Shown: positions 52,500-59,923 of the stretch, piece by piece
Layout: each line of letters starts with the position of its first letter
Position numbering within the stretch: position 1 is the stretch's first letter
Assembly: GCA_023429135.1 (NCBI GenBank)
Contig: JAEYWD010000024.1
Span: forward strand, 62,001 to 126,000
Source: Bacteroidota bacterium
GTDB taxonomy: Bacteria > Bacteroidota > Bacteroidia > Bacteroidales > JAAUTT01
Length of the DNA: 64,000 nucleotides
Direction of reading: 5' to 3'
Position numbers and translations under genes: made by a program
The notes under the pieces: model-generated
What the model was told of the DNA's origin: nothing
What the model saw: only the letters and a program-made list of their open reading frames with translations
Database searches by the model: none

Positions 52500-53804
52500 A
52501 TGAACAGAGAAATAATAAATGGTTTTTCGCGTCTCTCCAAAAACGAGAAGATAAACTGCATATCCGCATTGCTTGGAGATGAAGGTTTTGCTCCCGAAGC
52601 CGTTTCTTATTTCCATACTGAGAAGCAGGAGCTTTTCGATTCGTTCAGCGAAAATACGCTTACCAACTATGTTTTGCCTTTTGGGATTGCTCCCAATTTT
52701 CTTATTAACGGCAAAGTATATCATATTCCCATGGTGGTTGAAGAAAGCTCGGTTGTTGCCGCTGCTTCTGCTGCAGCAAAATTTTGGTCGACACGCGGAG
52801 GATTTCAGGCTACGATTATTTCCACCATTAAAAAAGGACATGTACATTTTTTATGGCATGGCGATGCTGGACTTCTTGTTAATTCATTTCCGGTTTTAAG
52901 AGAAGAATTGATTAATGGCACCCTTCATCTCACTTCGCGTATGCGGGAGCGTGGCGGCGGGATTGCCGACATTAAGCTGGAAGACCTTACTGACAATCTT
53001 AACGACTATTATCGCCTTGCTGTCGATTTTGAAACCGCCGATTCCATGGGAGCCAATTTCATCAATACGGTGCTTGAGACGATGGCTGAAATTCTGAGTA
53101 ACTTTGTGCAAAGGAATTTCCCCGGAAATGAGGAGAAACTGGAGGTGATCATGTCCATTTTATCCAATCATGTTCCCGAATGTCTTGCAGAATGTGTTGT
53201 TTCGTGCCCTGTAAGTCAGCTCGATAAAGTTGATGGAGAAACGCCGGCATCAATATTTGTCCGGAGATTTAAAACAGCGGTTGATATCGCCTGCCTGGAT
53301 CCTTACCGTGCCGGTACGCATAACAAAGGGATAATGAATGGTGTGGATGCAGTGGTAATTGCAACGGGGAACGATTTCAGAGCTGTGGAAGCGGGAGCAC
53401 ATGCCTATGCATCCATGAACAGTTACAGTAGTTTGTCGAGAGTTGAGATAGAAAACAGCGCTTTTACCTTTTCTCTAAAAATGCCTTTGGCGATAGGAAC
53501 TGTTGGGGGACTTACTGCATTACACCCTATGGCAAAGCGTGCCATGCAAATATTGGGGAATCCTTCGGCCGCGGAGTTGATGGGTATTATTGCCGCTGTT
53601 GGTCTGGCAAATAACTTTTCGGCAGTGAAGGCGCTTGTTACCAAAGGAATTCAGCAAGGTCATATGAAAATGCATCTTTCCAACATGCTGATACCATACA
53701 ATTTGGATGCTGACAAAAAGAAAATGGTAGAAAACCATTTTCAGTCGCGGCCCGTTTCGTACGCAGCGGTTTCCGATTACATAAAACAAGTAATATCTAA
53801 ATAA
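52500..53804 (+). CDS. mvaA: Class II HMG-CoA reductase
   Basis: This 434 aa enzyme converts HMG-CoA to mevalonate. Catalytic residues of the class II family are visible: Glu82 in MVVEESSVVAAAS, Lys276 in GTHNKGIMNG, Asp292 in ATGNDFRAVEAGAHA and His388 in QQGHMKMHLSN, plus the substrate loop DSMGANFINTVLE. The class was named from degradative enzymes, but gene order with decarboxylase and kinases shows a biosynthetic role here. No HMG-CoA synthase gene is present in the window; the upstream carboxylase and hydratase could supply HMG-CoA from leucine. Confidence 0.95.
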   Translation: MNREIINGFSRLSKNEKINCISALLGDEGFAPEAVSYFHTEKQELFDSFSENTLTNYVLPFGIAPNFLINGKVYHIPMVVEESSVVAAASAAAKFWSTRGGFQATIISTIKKGHVHFLWHGDAGLLVNSFPVLREELINGTLHLTSRMRERGGGIADIKLEDLTDNLNDYYRLAVDFETADSMGANFINTVLETMAEILSNFVQRNFPGNEEKLEVIMSILSNHVPECLAECVVSCPVSQLDKVDGETPASIFVRRFKTAVDIACLDPYRAGTHNKGIMNGVDAVVIATGNDFRAVEAGAHAYASMNSYSSLSRVEIENSAFTFSLKMPLAIGTVGGLTALHPMAKRAMQILGNPSAAELMGIIAAVGLANNFSAVKALVTKGIQQGHMKMHLSNMLIPYNLDADKKKMVENHFQSRPVSYAAVSDYIKQVISK

Positions 53805-53807
53805 TTT

Positions 53808-54809
53808 ATGACAACCGTATCCCGGAAATATTACTCACACGGCAAGCTTTTGCTCACAGGCGAATATCTGGTGATGTTCGGAGCGAAATCGCTGGCTGTG
53901 CCAGTAAATTTCGGTCAGGATATGGTTGTGGAAATTGTCTCTCCTTCCAAATTAACATGGAAAGCTTACATTCAGGACGAACTCTGGTTTGCCGCTGAAA
54001 TTGACCTACTAGGGTTATCCTTTTTAAGCTCAAGTGACGAAAAAAGAACCAGTTCTTTGCTGGAGGTGCTTAAAGCCGCAAAAAAGCTTAACCCGTTTTT
54101 TCTTAGCGGAGATATAGGATATAATGTTACCACGCAGCTCAACTATCCTCAGCAATGGGGATTAGGTAGCAGTTCTACCTTTATCGCAAATGTTGCCCAA
54201 TGGGCCGGAGTGGATGCCATGCAGCTCAACAGCCTTGTTTCAGAAGGTTCGGGTTACGACATTGCCTGCACCCAGGCAAACGGCCCAATTTTGTACCAGT
54301 TAAAAAATAAAACACCTTACTGGCACGAAGTGAATTTCGTACCATCTTTCAGGGATCATCTTTATTTTCTTTACCTGGGGAAAAAGCAGGATACCTTCAG
54401 CAGTATCATTAACTTTAAGAAAGATTACAGGATCAATGAACAGGAGATTGCTTTTGTTTCGGATGTGACTATTAAATTGCTTAATGCCTGTACTCTGAAA
54501 GAATCTATAGAATTACTGGATTTTCACGAAAGCTTTATATCACAATTGCTGAAGGTAGAACCTGTGAAACGAAGTCTTTTCAAAGACTTTAACGGAACTA
54601 TCAAATCTCTTGGTGCCTGGGGCGGGGATTTTGCGTTGGTTGCGGCCGAACTCGATTTTGAAGAAGTGAAACAATACTTCTGCAATAAGGGCTTCGGCAC
54701 CATTTTCAGATTCGATGAAATGATTTTAAACACTACTGCAGAACCAATTAAACAGGAAGGCCGTGTAATAACCGGTCTCTCTTCACATACACGAAGAAAG
54801 GCACTATAA
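53808..54809 (+). CDS. GYDIA-family GHMP kinase, candidate phosphomevalonate kinase
   Basis: This 333 aa protein is a GHMP-superfamily kinase: SHGKLLLTGEYLVMFGAKSL at the N-terminus, the phosphate-binding QWGLGSSSTFIANVA, the family name-giving SGYDIACTQANGPI, and a C-terminal SLGAWGGDFALVAA. GYDIA kinases occur in Bacteroidota next to mevalonate genes. Since mevalonate kinase and diphosphomevalonate decarboxylase are separate genes here, the missing phosphomevalonate kinase step is the natural role; this is inferred from context. The gene starts 3 bp after the reductase gene. Confidence 0.88.
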   Translation: MTTVSRKYYSHGKLLLTGEYLVMFGAKSLAVPVNFGQDMVVEIVSPSKLTWKAYIQDELWFAAEIDLLGLSFLSSSDEKRTSSLLEVLKAAKKLNPFFLSGDIGYNVTTQLNYPQQWGLGSSSTFIANVAQWAGVDAMQLNSLVSEGSGYDIACTQANGPILYQLKNKTPYWHEVNFVPSFRDHLYFLYLGKKQDTFSSIINFKKDYRINEQEIAFVSDVTIKLLNACTLKESIELLDFHESFISQLLKVEPVKRSLFKDFNGTIKSLGAWGGDFALVAAELDFEEVKQYFCNKGFGTIFRFDEMILNTTAEPIKQEGRVITGLSSHTRRKAL

Positions 54810-54819
54810 ACCTATTATC

Positions 54820-55884
54820 ATGAATCAACCAAAAAAAACTAACGGGAAAGTTTCGTGGCGCTGTCCGTCGAATATTGCTCTTGTTAAATATTGGGGCAAG
54901 CATGGCGAACAGTTACCCAACAATCCTTCTTTAAGTATCACGCTCCAGAACGCCTTTTCGGAAACCACGGTTTCCTATACTTTTGAGCCATCTCAGAATG
55001 ATGTTATAACTTCTTTTTCGTTCGGAAGGGCCCGTAACGAAGCTTTTGAAGCCCGGGTTAACAAGTTTCTGAACAAAATTCAGCCTCAGATGCCTTTTCT
55101 GAAAAATCTGAAACTGAACATTGAATCGAAAAATAATTTTCCGCATTCGGCTGGCATAGCCTCGTCGGCCTCAGCTTTCGGATCACTGGCTTTATGTATA
55201 TGCAGTATCGAGCTGCAGTTATTCGGACAACTTTCAGGATATCTGGAGTTTAAAGAAAAAGCATCTTACCTTGCCCGAATTGGATCGGGCAGCGCTTGCC
55301 GCAGCATGTACGAGGGGTTTGTTATATGGGGCAAGCATCCTTCAGTTGACAGCAGTTCCGAAATTTATTCGGTACCGGTGAATCATTCTATTCATCCGGT
55401 TTTTCAGAGAATACAGGATTCCATTCTGATTGTATCTTCCGAGAAAAAAAAAGTTTCCAGCAGCGAAGGTCATGCCCTTATGGAAAAAAACCTGTATGCC
55501 CCCATTCGCTATCAGAATGCCAATCTGCATTTGCAGCAACTAATGGTTGTTCTGGAGAGAGGCGATATGCATCAGTTTATTAAAATCGTTGAAAGTGAAG
55601 CTCAGGAGCTGCATGCCTTGATGATGCTTTCGGAAGCTGGTTACATACTTTTTAGGCCAAATTCGCTTGCTATTATCGAAAAAGTTCGTAAGTTGAGGGC
55701 TGAAACCGGTCTTCCTGTTTGCTTTACACTCGACGCAGGACCTAATGTTCATCTGCTCTATCCCGAAAGTGTGAAGGAAGAAGTTCAGAATTTTATCCGC
55801 GACGAACTCTTACCTTTGTGCGAGCACAATCAGTGGATACACGATCGCATTGGTCAGGGACCTGTGGAGCTGATTAACGAATAA
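54820..55884 (+). CDS. mvaD: Diphosphomevalonate decarboxylase
   Basis: This 354 aa GHMP-fold enzyme makes IPP from mevalonate diphosphate with ATP and release of CO2. Motifs are CPSNIALVKYWGKHGEQLPN at residues 15-34, PSLSITLQN, the phosphate loop FPHSAGIASSASAFGSLA, ARIGSGSACRSMYEGFVIWG and the catalytic-Asp segment CFTLDAGPNVHLLYP. Length is at the upper end of the bacterial family. It is 10 bp after the GYDIA kinase gene and 1 bp before the mevalonate kinase gene. Confidence 0.94.
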   Translation: MNQPKKTNGKVSWRCPSNIALVKYWGKHGEQLPNNPSLSITLQNAFSETTVSYTFEPSQNDVITSFSFGRARNEAFEARVNKFLNKIQPQMPFLKNLKLNIESKNNFPHSAGIASSASAFGSLALCICSIELQLFGQLSGYLEFKEKASYLARIGSGSACRSMYEGFVIWGKHPSVDSSSEIYSVPVNHSIHPVFQRIQDSILIVSSEKKKVSSSEGHALMEKNLYAPIRYQNANLHLQQLMVVLERGDMHQFIKIVESEAQELHALMMLSEAGYILFRPNSLAIIEKVRKLRAETGLPVCFTLDAGPNVHLLYPESVKEEVQNFIRDELLPLCEHNQWIHDRIGQGPVELINE

Positions 55885-55885
55885 T

Positions 55886-56779
55886 ATGAGCGCTAAATTT
55901 TTATCAGTACCATCCAAATTATTACTTTTTGGCGAACACAGCGTTTTAATGGGGTCGCCGGCTATTATACTGCCCTTGTGGAAATTTCCGGCACGACTGA
56001 GAATTCCTGAAAAGGAACAGAAAGAAGCACACTTGGATTCGAACGAACAATTGTCGCAGTTTTATCATTATCTCGAGGCTCACCCCGATTGGTTTGATGG
56101 TCATATACATCTTAAAAATTTTAAGGAATCGCTCAAAAAGGGATTATTTCTCGAATCTCTAATTCCCATCGGATATGGACTGGGAAGCTCTGCAAGTGTA
56201 TGCGTTGCTGTTTACAAAGTTTTTGGTAAAACCAACCTTAAGGAACTAAACCAGCTAAAGATTTTTTACAGCCGGATGGAGGCGTTTTTTCACGGGAAAA
56301 GTTCGGGTCTGGATCCCGTGGCTGTGCATGTAAACAAACCTATTCTGGTCGATGCTGCCAAAATTCAGATAATAGAGCACGAACATAAATTCATTGACGA
56401 AAGTTTGCACACCTATCTGCTCGATTCGGGCATTTCGCGTAATGCAAGTGCAATGATCGAGACTTTTCAGATGGAACTGCAAAACGAAGCGTTTAAACAT
56501 CAATTTTCGAACGAATATCTTCCCATTCTTCAGAATATTAAGGAAAAAGTGCTCCAGGAGCAACCGATTGGCTGGGATTTGCTAAAAGATGTTTCTATTC
56601 AACAACTCACTTACTTCCGAAAGTTAATACCCGACCCGATCTATTCTACATGGAAACAAAGCATATCCGATAAAAACACCTGCATTAAATTGCTTGGCGC
56701 CGGTGGTGGAGGTTTTTTCCTGGTATTTTCGAAAAAAGCACTTAGTGAACTGGATGGTTATAAGCTGATGGAAATTTAA
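55886..56779 (+). CDS. mvk: Mevalonate kinase
   Basis: This 297 aa GHMP kinase phosphorylates mevalonate. Motifs are SKLLLFGEHSVLMGSPAIIL (residues 10-29), the ATP loop PIGYGLGSSASVCVAVYKVF, FHGKSSGLDPVAVHVN with catalytic Asp, and the C-terminal IKLLGAGGGGFFLVF. It lacks any galactokinase signature. It is the last gene of the nine-gene run, 1 bp after the decarboxylase gene. A 128 bp spacer with a new promoter box follows. Confidence 0.9.
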   Translation: MSAKFLSVPSKLLLFGEHSVLMGSPAIILPLWKFPARLRIPEKEQKEAHLDSNEQLSQFYHYLEAHPDWFDGHIHLKNFKESLKKGLFLESLIPIGYGLGSSASVCVAVYKVFGKTNLKELNQLKIFYSRMEAFFHGKSSGLDPVAVHVNKPILVDAAKIQIIEHEHKFIDESLHTYLLDSGISRNASAMIETFQMELQNEAFKHQFSNEYLPILQNIKEKVLQEQPIGWDLLKDVSIQQLTYFRKLIPDPIYSTWKQSISDKNTCIKLLGAGGGGFFLVFSKKALSELDGYKLMEI

Positions 56780-56880
56780 TAAATAGAATTACTTCACAGC
56801 CCTGTCCGCAACTGGAAATAAATATTTCAAACTGATGGTTTCCCAACGGATCATTATAACTCAGAGTATAGAGAAATGAC

Positions 56881-56888
56881 TATTTTTG
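56881..56888 (+). promoter_or_regulatory. -7 box upstream of the flavoprotein gene
   Basis: TATTTTTG fits TAnnTTTG, 20 bp before the TTG start at 56908. No convincing -33. Confidence 0.4.
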
Positions 56889-56907
56889 AGGCCTTAAAAG
56901 TGAAGTT

Positions 56908-58161
56908 TTGAATAAATACGATGTAATTGTTATTGGCGCAGGCGCTGCCGGGTTAATCGCAGCCGGAAGAGTCGGAGAGCTGGGTGCCCGGGTTCTTGTA
57001 CTCGAAAAGATGGAGCGTGCCGGCCGCAAGTTGCTCATTACCGGAAAAGGTCGCTGCAATGTTACCAACGAAGCTCCCATTTCGGAGTTTATGAAACACA
57101 TTTTTCCAAATCCGCGTTCGTTAAAACATGCTTTCAACAACTTCTTTAATAAGGATATTGTATCTATCCTTCAATCGCATGGTGTTGAAACCGTTGTTGA
57201 ACGTGGCGGGCGTATTTTTCCGGTAAGCGATAAGTCGGCCGACGTGGTTAATGCCCTTCTGAAATATGCCGACTGTAAGCATGTGAATATATCGTATCAC
57301 GAAAAGGTTGAAGAAATTTTAACCGAAAACCTGCAAGTTAAAGGTGTTGTCACATCGAAAAACGGTCAGAGGCACGAATATCAGTGTAAAAGTGTGATTA
57401 TCTGCACCGGGGGGAAATCTTACCCTGCAACCGGCTCGGACGGAGATGGATATAAACTCGCCAAATTGCTTGGTCATGGGGTTACAACAGTTTTACCGGC
57501 TTTGGTTCCCATCGAAACCGACGGCAACATTGCGCCTGAACTTCAGGGGCTAAGTCTCAAAAATGTAAACGCAAGCATCTGGATTAATGGTAAAAAGGCC
57601 AATGAAGAGTTTGGTGAAATGCTTTTTACCCATTTTGGAGTTTCCGGGCCTATTATTCTTACATTGAGTCGTTTTATTGTTCAGGAACTTAATAATGGAA
57701 AGAAGCCTGAGCTTTCTATCGATCTCAAACCGGCGCTTGACGACCAGCAGCTCGATACCCGCCTGCAACGCGACCTTAACGAACATGGTAAAAAGCAGGT
57801 TGAGAATATTTTTAAGGAATGGCTCCCGTCGAAAATGATTCCTGTTTTTATGAATTTACTGGCTCTGGATGGCACAAAGCTCTGCAACCAGATAACAGGT
57901 GCCGAAAGGAAAAAGATCCGCCTCCTGATGAAAGACTTTCGTTTTAAAATAAGCGGTTACCGGTCGTTTAAAGAGGCAATTATTACATCAGGTGGCATAA
58001 ACACCTCTGAAATAGATTTCAAAACCATGGAGTCAAAAATTGTCAAAAACCTGTACTTTGCCGGTGAGGTAATCGACCTTGATGCCGATACGGGAGGTTA
58101 TAACCTACAGATTGCCTGGTCGACGGGTTATCTGGCGGGGGAAAGTTGTGGAAAGAGTTGA
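56908..58161 (+). CDS. BaiN/RdsA-type NAD(P)/FAD-dependent oxidoreductase (HI0933 family)
   Basis: This 417 aa flavoprotein starts with TTG: no in-frame ATG precedes the dinucleotide-binding motif VIGAGAAGLIAAGRVG at residues 8-23, so the start is well fixed. GRKLLITGKGRCNVTN, VERGGRIFPVSDKSADVV, CTGGKSYPATGSDGDGY and the terminal GEVIDLDADTGGYNLQIAWSTG are family signatures. The substrate is unknown for most members; relatives act on bile-acid or flavonoid double bonds. Its stop codon overlaps a palindrome that also belongs to an ORF6N gene remnant on the other strand. Confidence 0.9.
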   Translation: MNKYDVIVIGAGAAGLIAAGRVGELGARVLVLEKMERAGRKLLITGKGRCNVTNEAPISEFMKHIFPNPRSLKHAFNNFFNKDIVSILQSHGVETVVERGGRIFPVSDKSADVVNALLKYADCKHVNISYHEKVEEILTENLQVKGVVTSKNGQRHEYQCKSVIICTGGKSYPATGSDGDGYKLAKLLGHGVTTVLPALVPIETDGNIAPELQGLSLKNVNASIWINGKKANEEFGEMLFTHFGVSGPIILTLSRFIVQELNNGKKPELSIDLKPALDDQQLDTRLQRDLNEHGKKQVENIFKEWLPSKMIPVFMNLLALDGTKLCNQITGAERKKIRLLMKDFRFKISGYRSFKEAIITSGGINTSEIDFKTMESKIVKNLYFAGEVIDLDADTGGYNLQIAWSTGYLAGESCGKS

Positions 58162-58185
58162 GGTCACAATCTGTGACCTCAAGTT
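58160..58185 (+). terminator. Hairpin at the end of the flavoprotein gene
   Basis: The perfect stem GAGGTCACA/TGTGACCTC with a 3 bp loop is followed by AAGTTTTT, overlapping the TGA stop. It can act as an intrinsic terminator. On the other strand the same bases encode LRSQIVTS of the ORF6N remnant. Confidence 0.6.
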
Positions 58186-58392
58186 TTTAAATTCACTTTC
58201 GGTCTGTTCAAACATGAAATGATTGGGGAATATATCAATATTTCTTTTCACTGCTTGCTTCAGAGCTTTAGTCTCAACTTCATACAGTTCTGCCAGATCC
58301 TGGTCGATCATTACTTTGCCCTCTTATTATAAAAATTTTTTCATTATGGCTTCTTCAGGAAGAGCCATTTCCAATCCATTTTCTTCGTTCAT
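58162..58392 (-). pseudogene. ORF6N-domain protein remnant (frameshifted and truncated)
   Basis: Starting at ATG 58392 the frame reads MNEENGLEMALPEEAIMKK and then stops within an A6T5 tract. The rest of the ORF6N domain continues in another frame: VMIDQDLAELYEVETKAL, QAVKRNIDIFPNHFMFEQ, FKNLRSQIVTS. It is cut off at the stop codon of the flavoprotein gene, exactly where intact homologues would go on to a Trp/Gly-rich segment. ORF6N proteins are phage- and element-associated DNA-binding antirepressors. One frameshift and loss of the C-terminus show decay. Confidence 0.82.
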
Positions 58393-58515
58393 AGCTAACT
58401 TTTATTTCAAAAAGTATACTTCAAAAGTTGATATCCTAAATTGTGCCCACAAGAAAAAGGATTTCCCAAACATATTAAAGTTTAATTTTATATATCTCAT
58501 TGATTGCAAGCTAAC

Positions 58516-59823
58516 TTACTTTCTATTTCCAATCATCAGTGTCAATTGCTCAAGCAGCTCCTGCTCACTTCCACAGCTTACATTTACCAGATTAAAGTTG
58601 TCACCTTTGATGGCTTTCCATCGCCAGTCAGTTTGTTGTATGGTTTGGTAGTTTCCATTGTCGTACCACCATGCAGAGTAAAGTTTATCGGCTTGTCGTT
58701 CCAACACGGCGGTATAAATACGTTTACCGCTAACTTCGATCTCCCGGATCTTTTTAAACTCATACCCGCTCCCTTTCCAGCAGATCATGGGGTTATGATC
58801 GGTTCCATAAAAATAGCGGATAGGCTTAACATATATAAGAACTCCTGATTTCTCATATTTTACAACCTCGTTATCGATAACGGTTTTGGTAAATCCATCC
58901 AGTTTTAACTCTGGAATGGATGAGTTAGCAATCATCGGTTGTTTCTCAGAAGTAGCAAGTTTCCCTGTAATGATAGCCGCAAGCAGGAATAGATGGATTA
59001 TCGCCTTACGGGAGGTCAGTTTTCTTATTCTCCTTGGCTTTATTGCCGAAACCTCCCATGAACCTAGTTTCTTTACAATAAAATAAGTAGGAATGATAAC
59101 ATAAATTACAAGGCAGAGTATTCCGATAAGGTCGTGGGCAGGATTTTCTGGCAGTATCCTGAACATCACCAGCAGCATTATCCTGAAAAGATTACTGATA
59201 ATGTTCAGCACCAGAACAGATATAACGATCAGTGATACTTTAATAAAGCTGAGATTACGTTTAACAGACCGTTCGAACCAGACCATTATTAGTAAACCAG
59301 CCAGAATGGACATTACTATCATTTTTAGTCCCACGCAGGCCGGGTCGACCGTAAACTCACACTGGTCTGTTACCATCACATTTCCTGCAACCTGAATATC
59401 CATACCCATGGCCTGAAGCATTTTTCCAACCATTTCCGAGAGACGGAGGCGCACTGCAAAGCCGAAAATGTTGCTGAAATATTTGAAAGCCGGACAGATT
59501 AAACCCAGAATAAAAACCGGTAGCCAGTTTATTTTTCCAACAGTATTGTCAATTAAGAATAAAACTGCAAATCCAACGGCAAAAAAGAAAAACGTCGCAA
59601 CTCCGGTACTTACGCTCAATATTAAAAAACTTATCGCAAACCAGAAAAACCGCAAACCGGACCTGCAACCAGGTTCAATCCTTAGAATATAGGGAAGAAG
59701 AACAAGGCTCATCCACAAATTGGCATCGGCAATAATATACCTGCCGAGAAAAAGTGGAATCATTCCCAGGTAAATTACTGCCAGTGCCGCTGTGAAATAT
59801 ATTGATTTTGGAAGTGGGTTCAT
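58516..59823 (-). CDS. xrtN: Exosortase N (XrtN) with C-terminal EpsI-like domain
   Basis: This 435 aa protein has about eight membrane helices in the first 250 residues. The exosortase triad is visible: Cys163 in VDPACVGLKM, Arg214 in SNLFRIMLL and His230 in NPAHDLIG. The C-terminal soluble part (about 290-435), with MICWKGSGYEF and SAWWYDNGNY, resembles EpsI. Exosortases are membrane transpeptidase-like enzymes that process PEP-CTERM-type tails. XrtN is the Bacteroidota type with a single dedicated target, the VIT-domain protein encoded just upstream. Confidence 0.88.
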   Translation of the reverse strand: MNPLPKSIYFTAALAVIYLGMIPLFLGRYIIADANLWMSLVLLPYILRIEPGCRSGLRFFWFAISFLILSVSTGVATFFFFAVGFAVLFLIDNTVGKINWLPVFILGLICPAFKYFSNIFGFAVRLRLSEMVGKMLQAMGMDIQVAGNVMVTDQCEFTVDPACVGLKMIVMSILAGLLIMVWFERSVKRNLSFIKVSLIVISVLVLNIISNLFRIMLLVMFRILPENPAHDLIGILCLVIYVIIPTYFIVKKLGSWEVSAIKPRRIRKLTSRKAIIHLFLLAAIITGKLATSEKQPMIANSSIPELKLDGFTKTVIDNEVVKYEKSGVLIYVKPIRYFYGTDHNPMICWKGSGYEFKKIREIEVSGKRIYTAVLERQADKLYSAWWYDNGNYQTIQQTDWRWKAIKGDNFNLVNVSCGSEQELLEQLTLMIGNRK

Positions 59824-59836
59824 GATGAAAAGATAT

Positions 59837-59915
59837 AGTCGACGGTCGACAGTCCACTGACCACAGTAAAAAATAAGTTACTGTGAGTTATATGGTTGTT
59901 GCTGTCGTCTGTCGA
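59837..59915. repeat. Heptad-periodic intergenic repeat, copy 5
   Basis: The left arm reads AGTCGAC, GGTCGAC, AGTCCAC, TGACCAC, then AGTAAAA. After a 30 bp spacer the right arm reads CTGTCGT, CTGTCGA. Twelve of sixteen positions of the arms can pair as a hairpin. It fills the spacer between the VIT-domain gene and xrtN and parallels the copy at 47357-47435, including the CCACAGTAAAAAA edge. Confidence 0.7.
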
Positions 59916-59923
59916 CATTTTTA

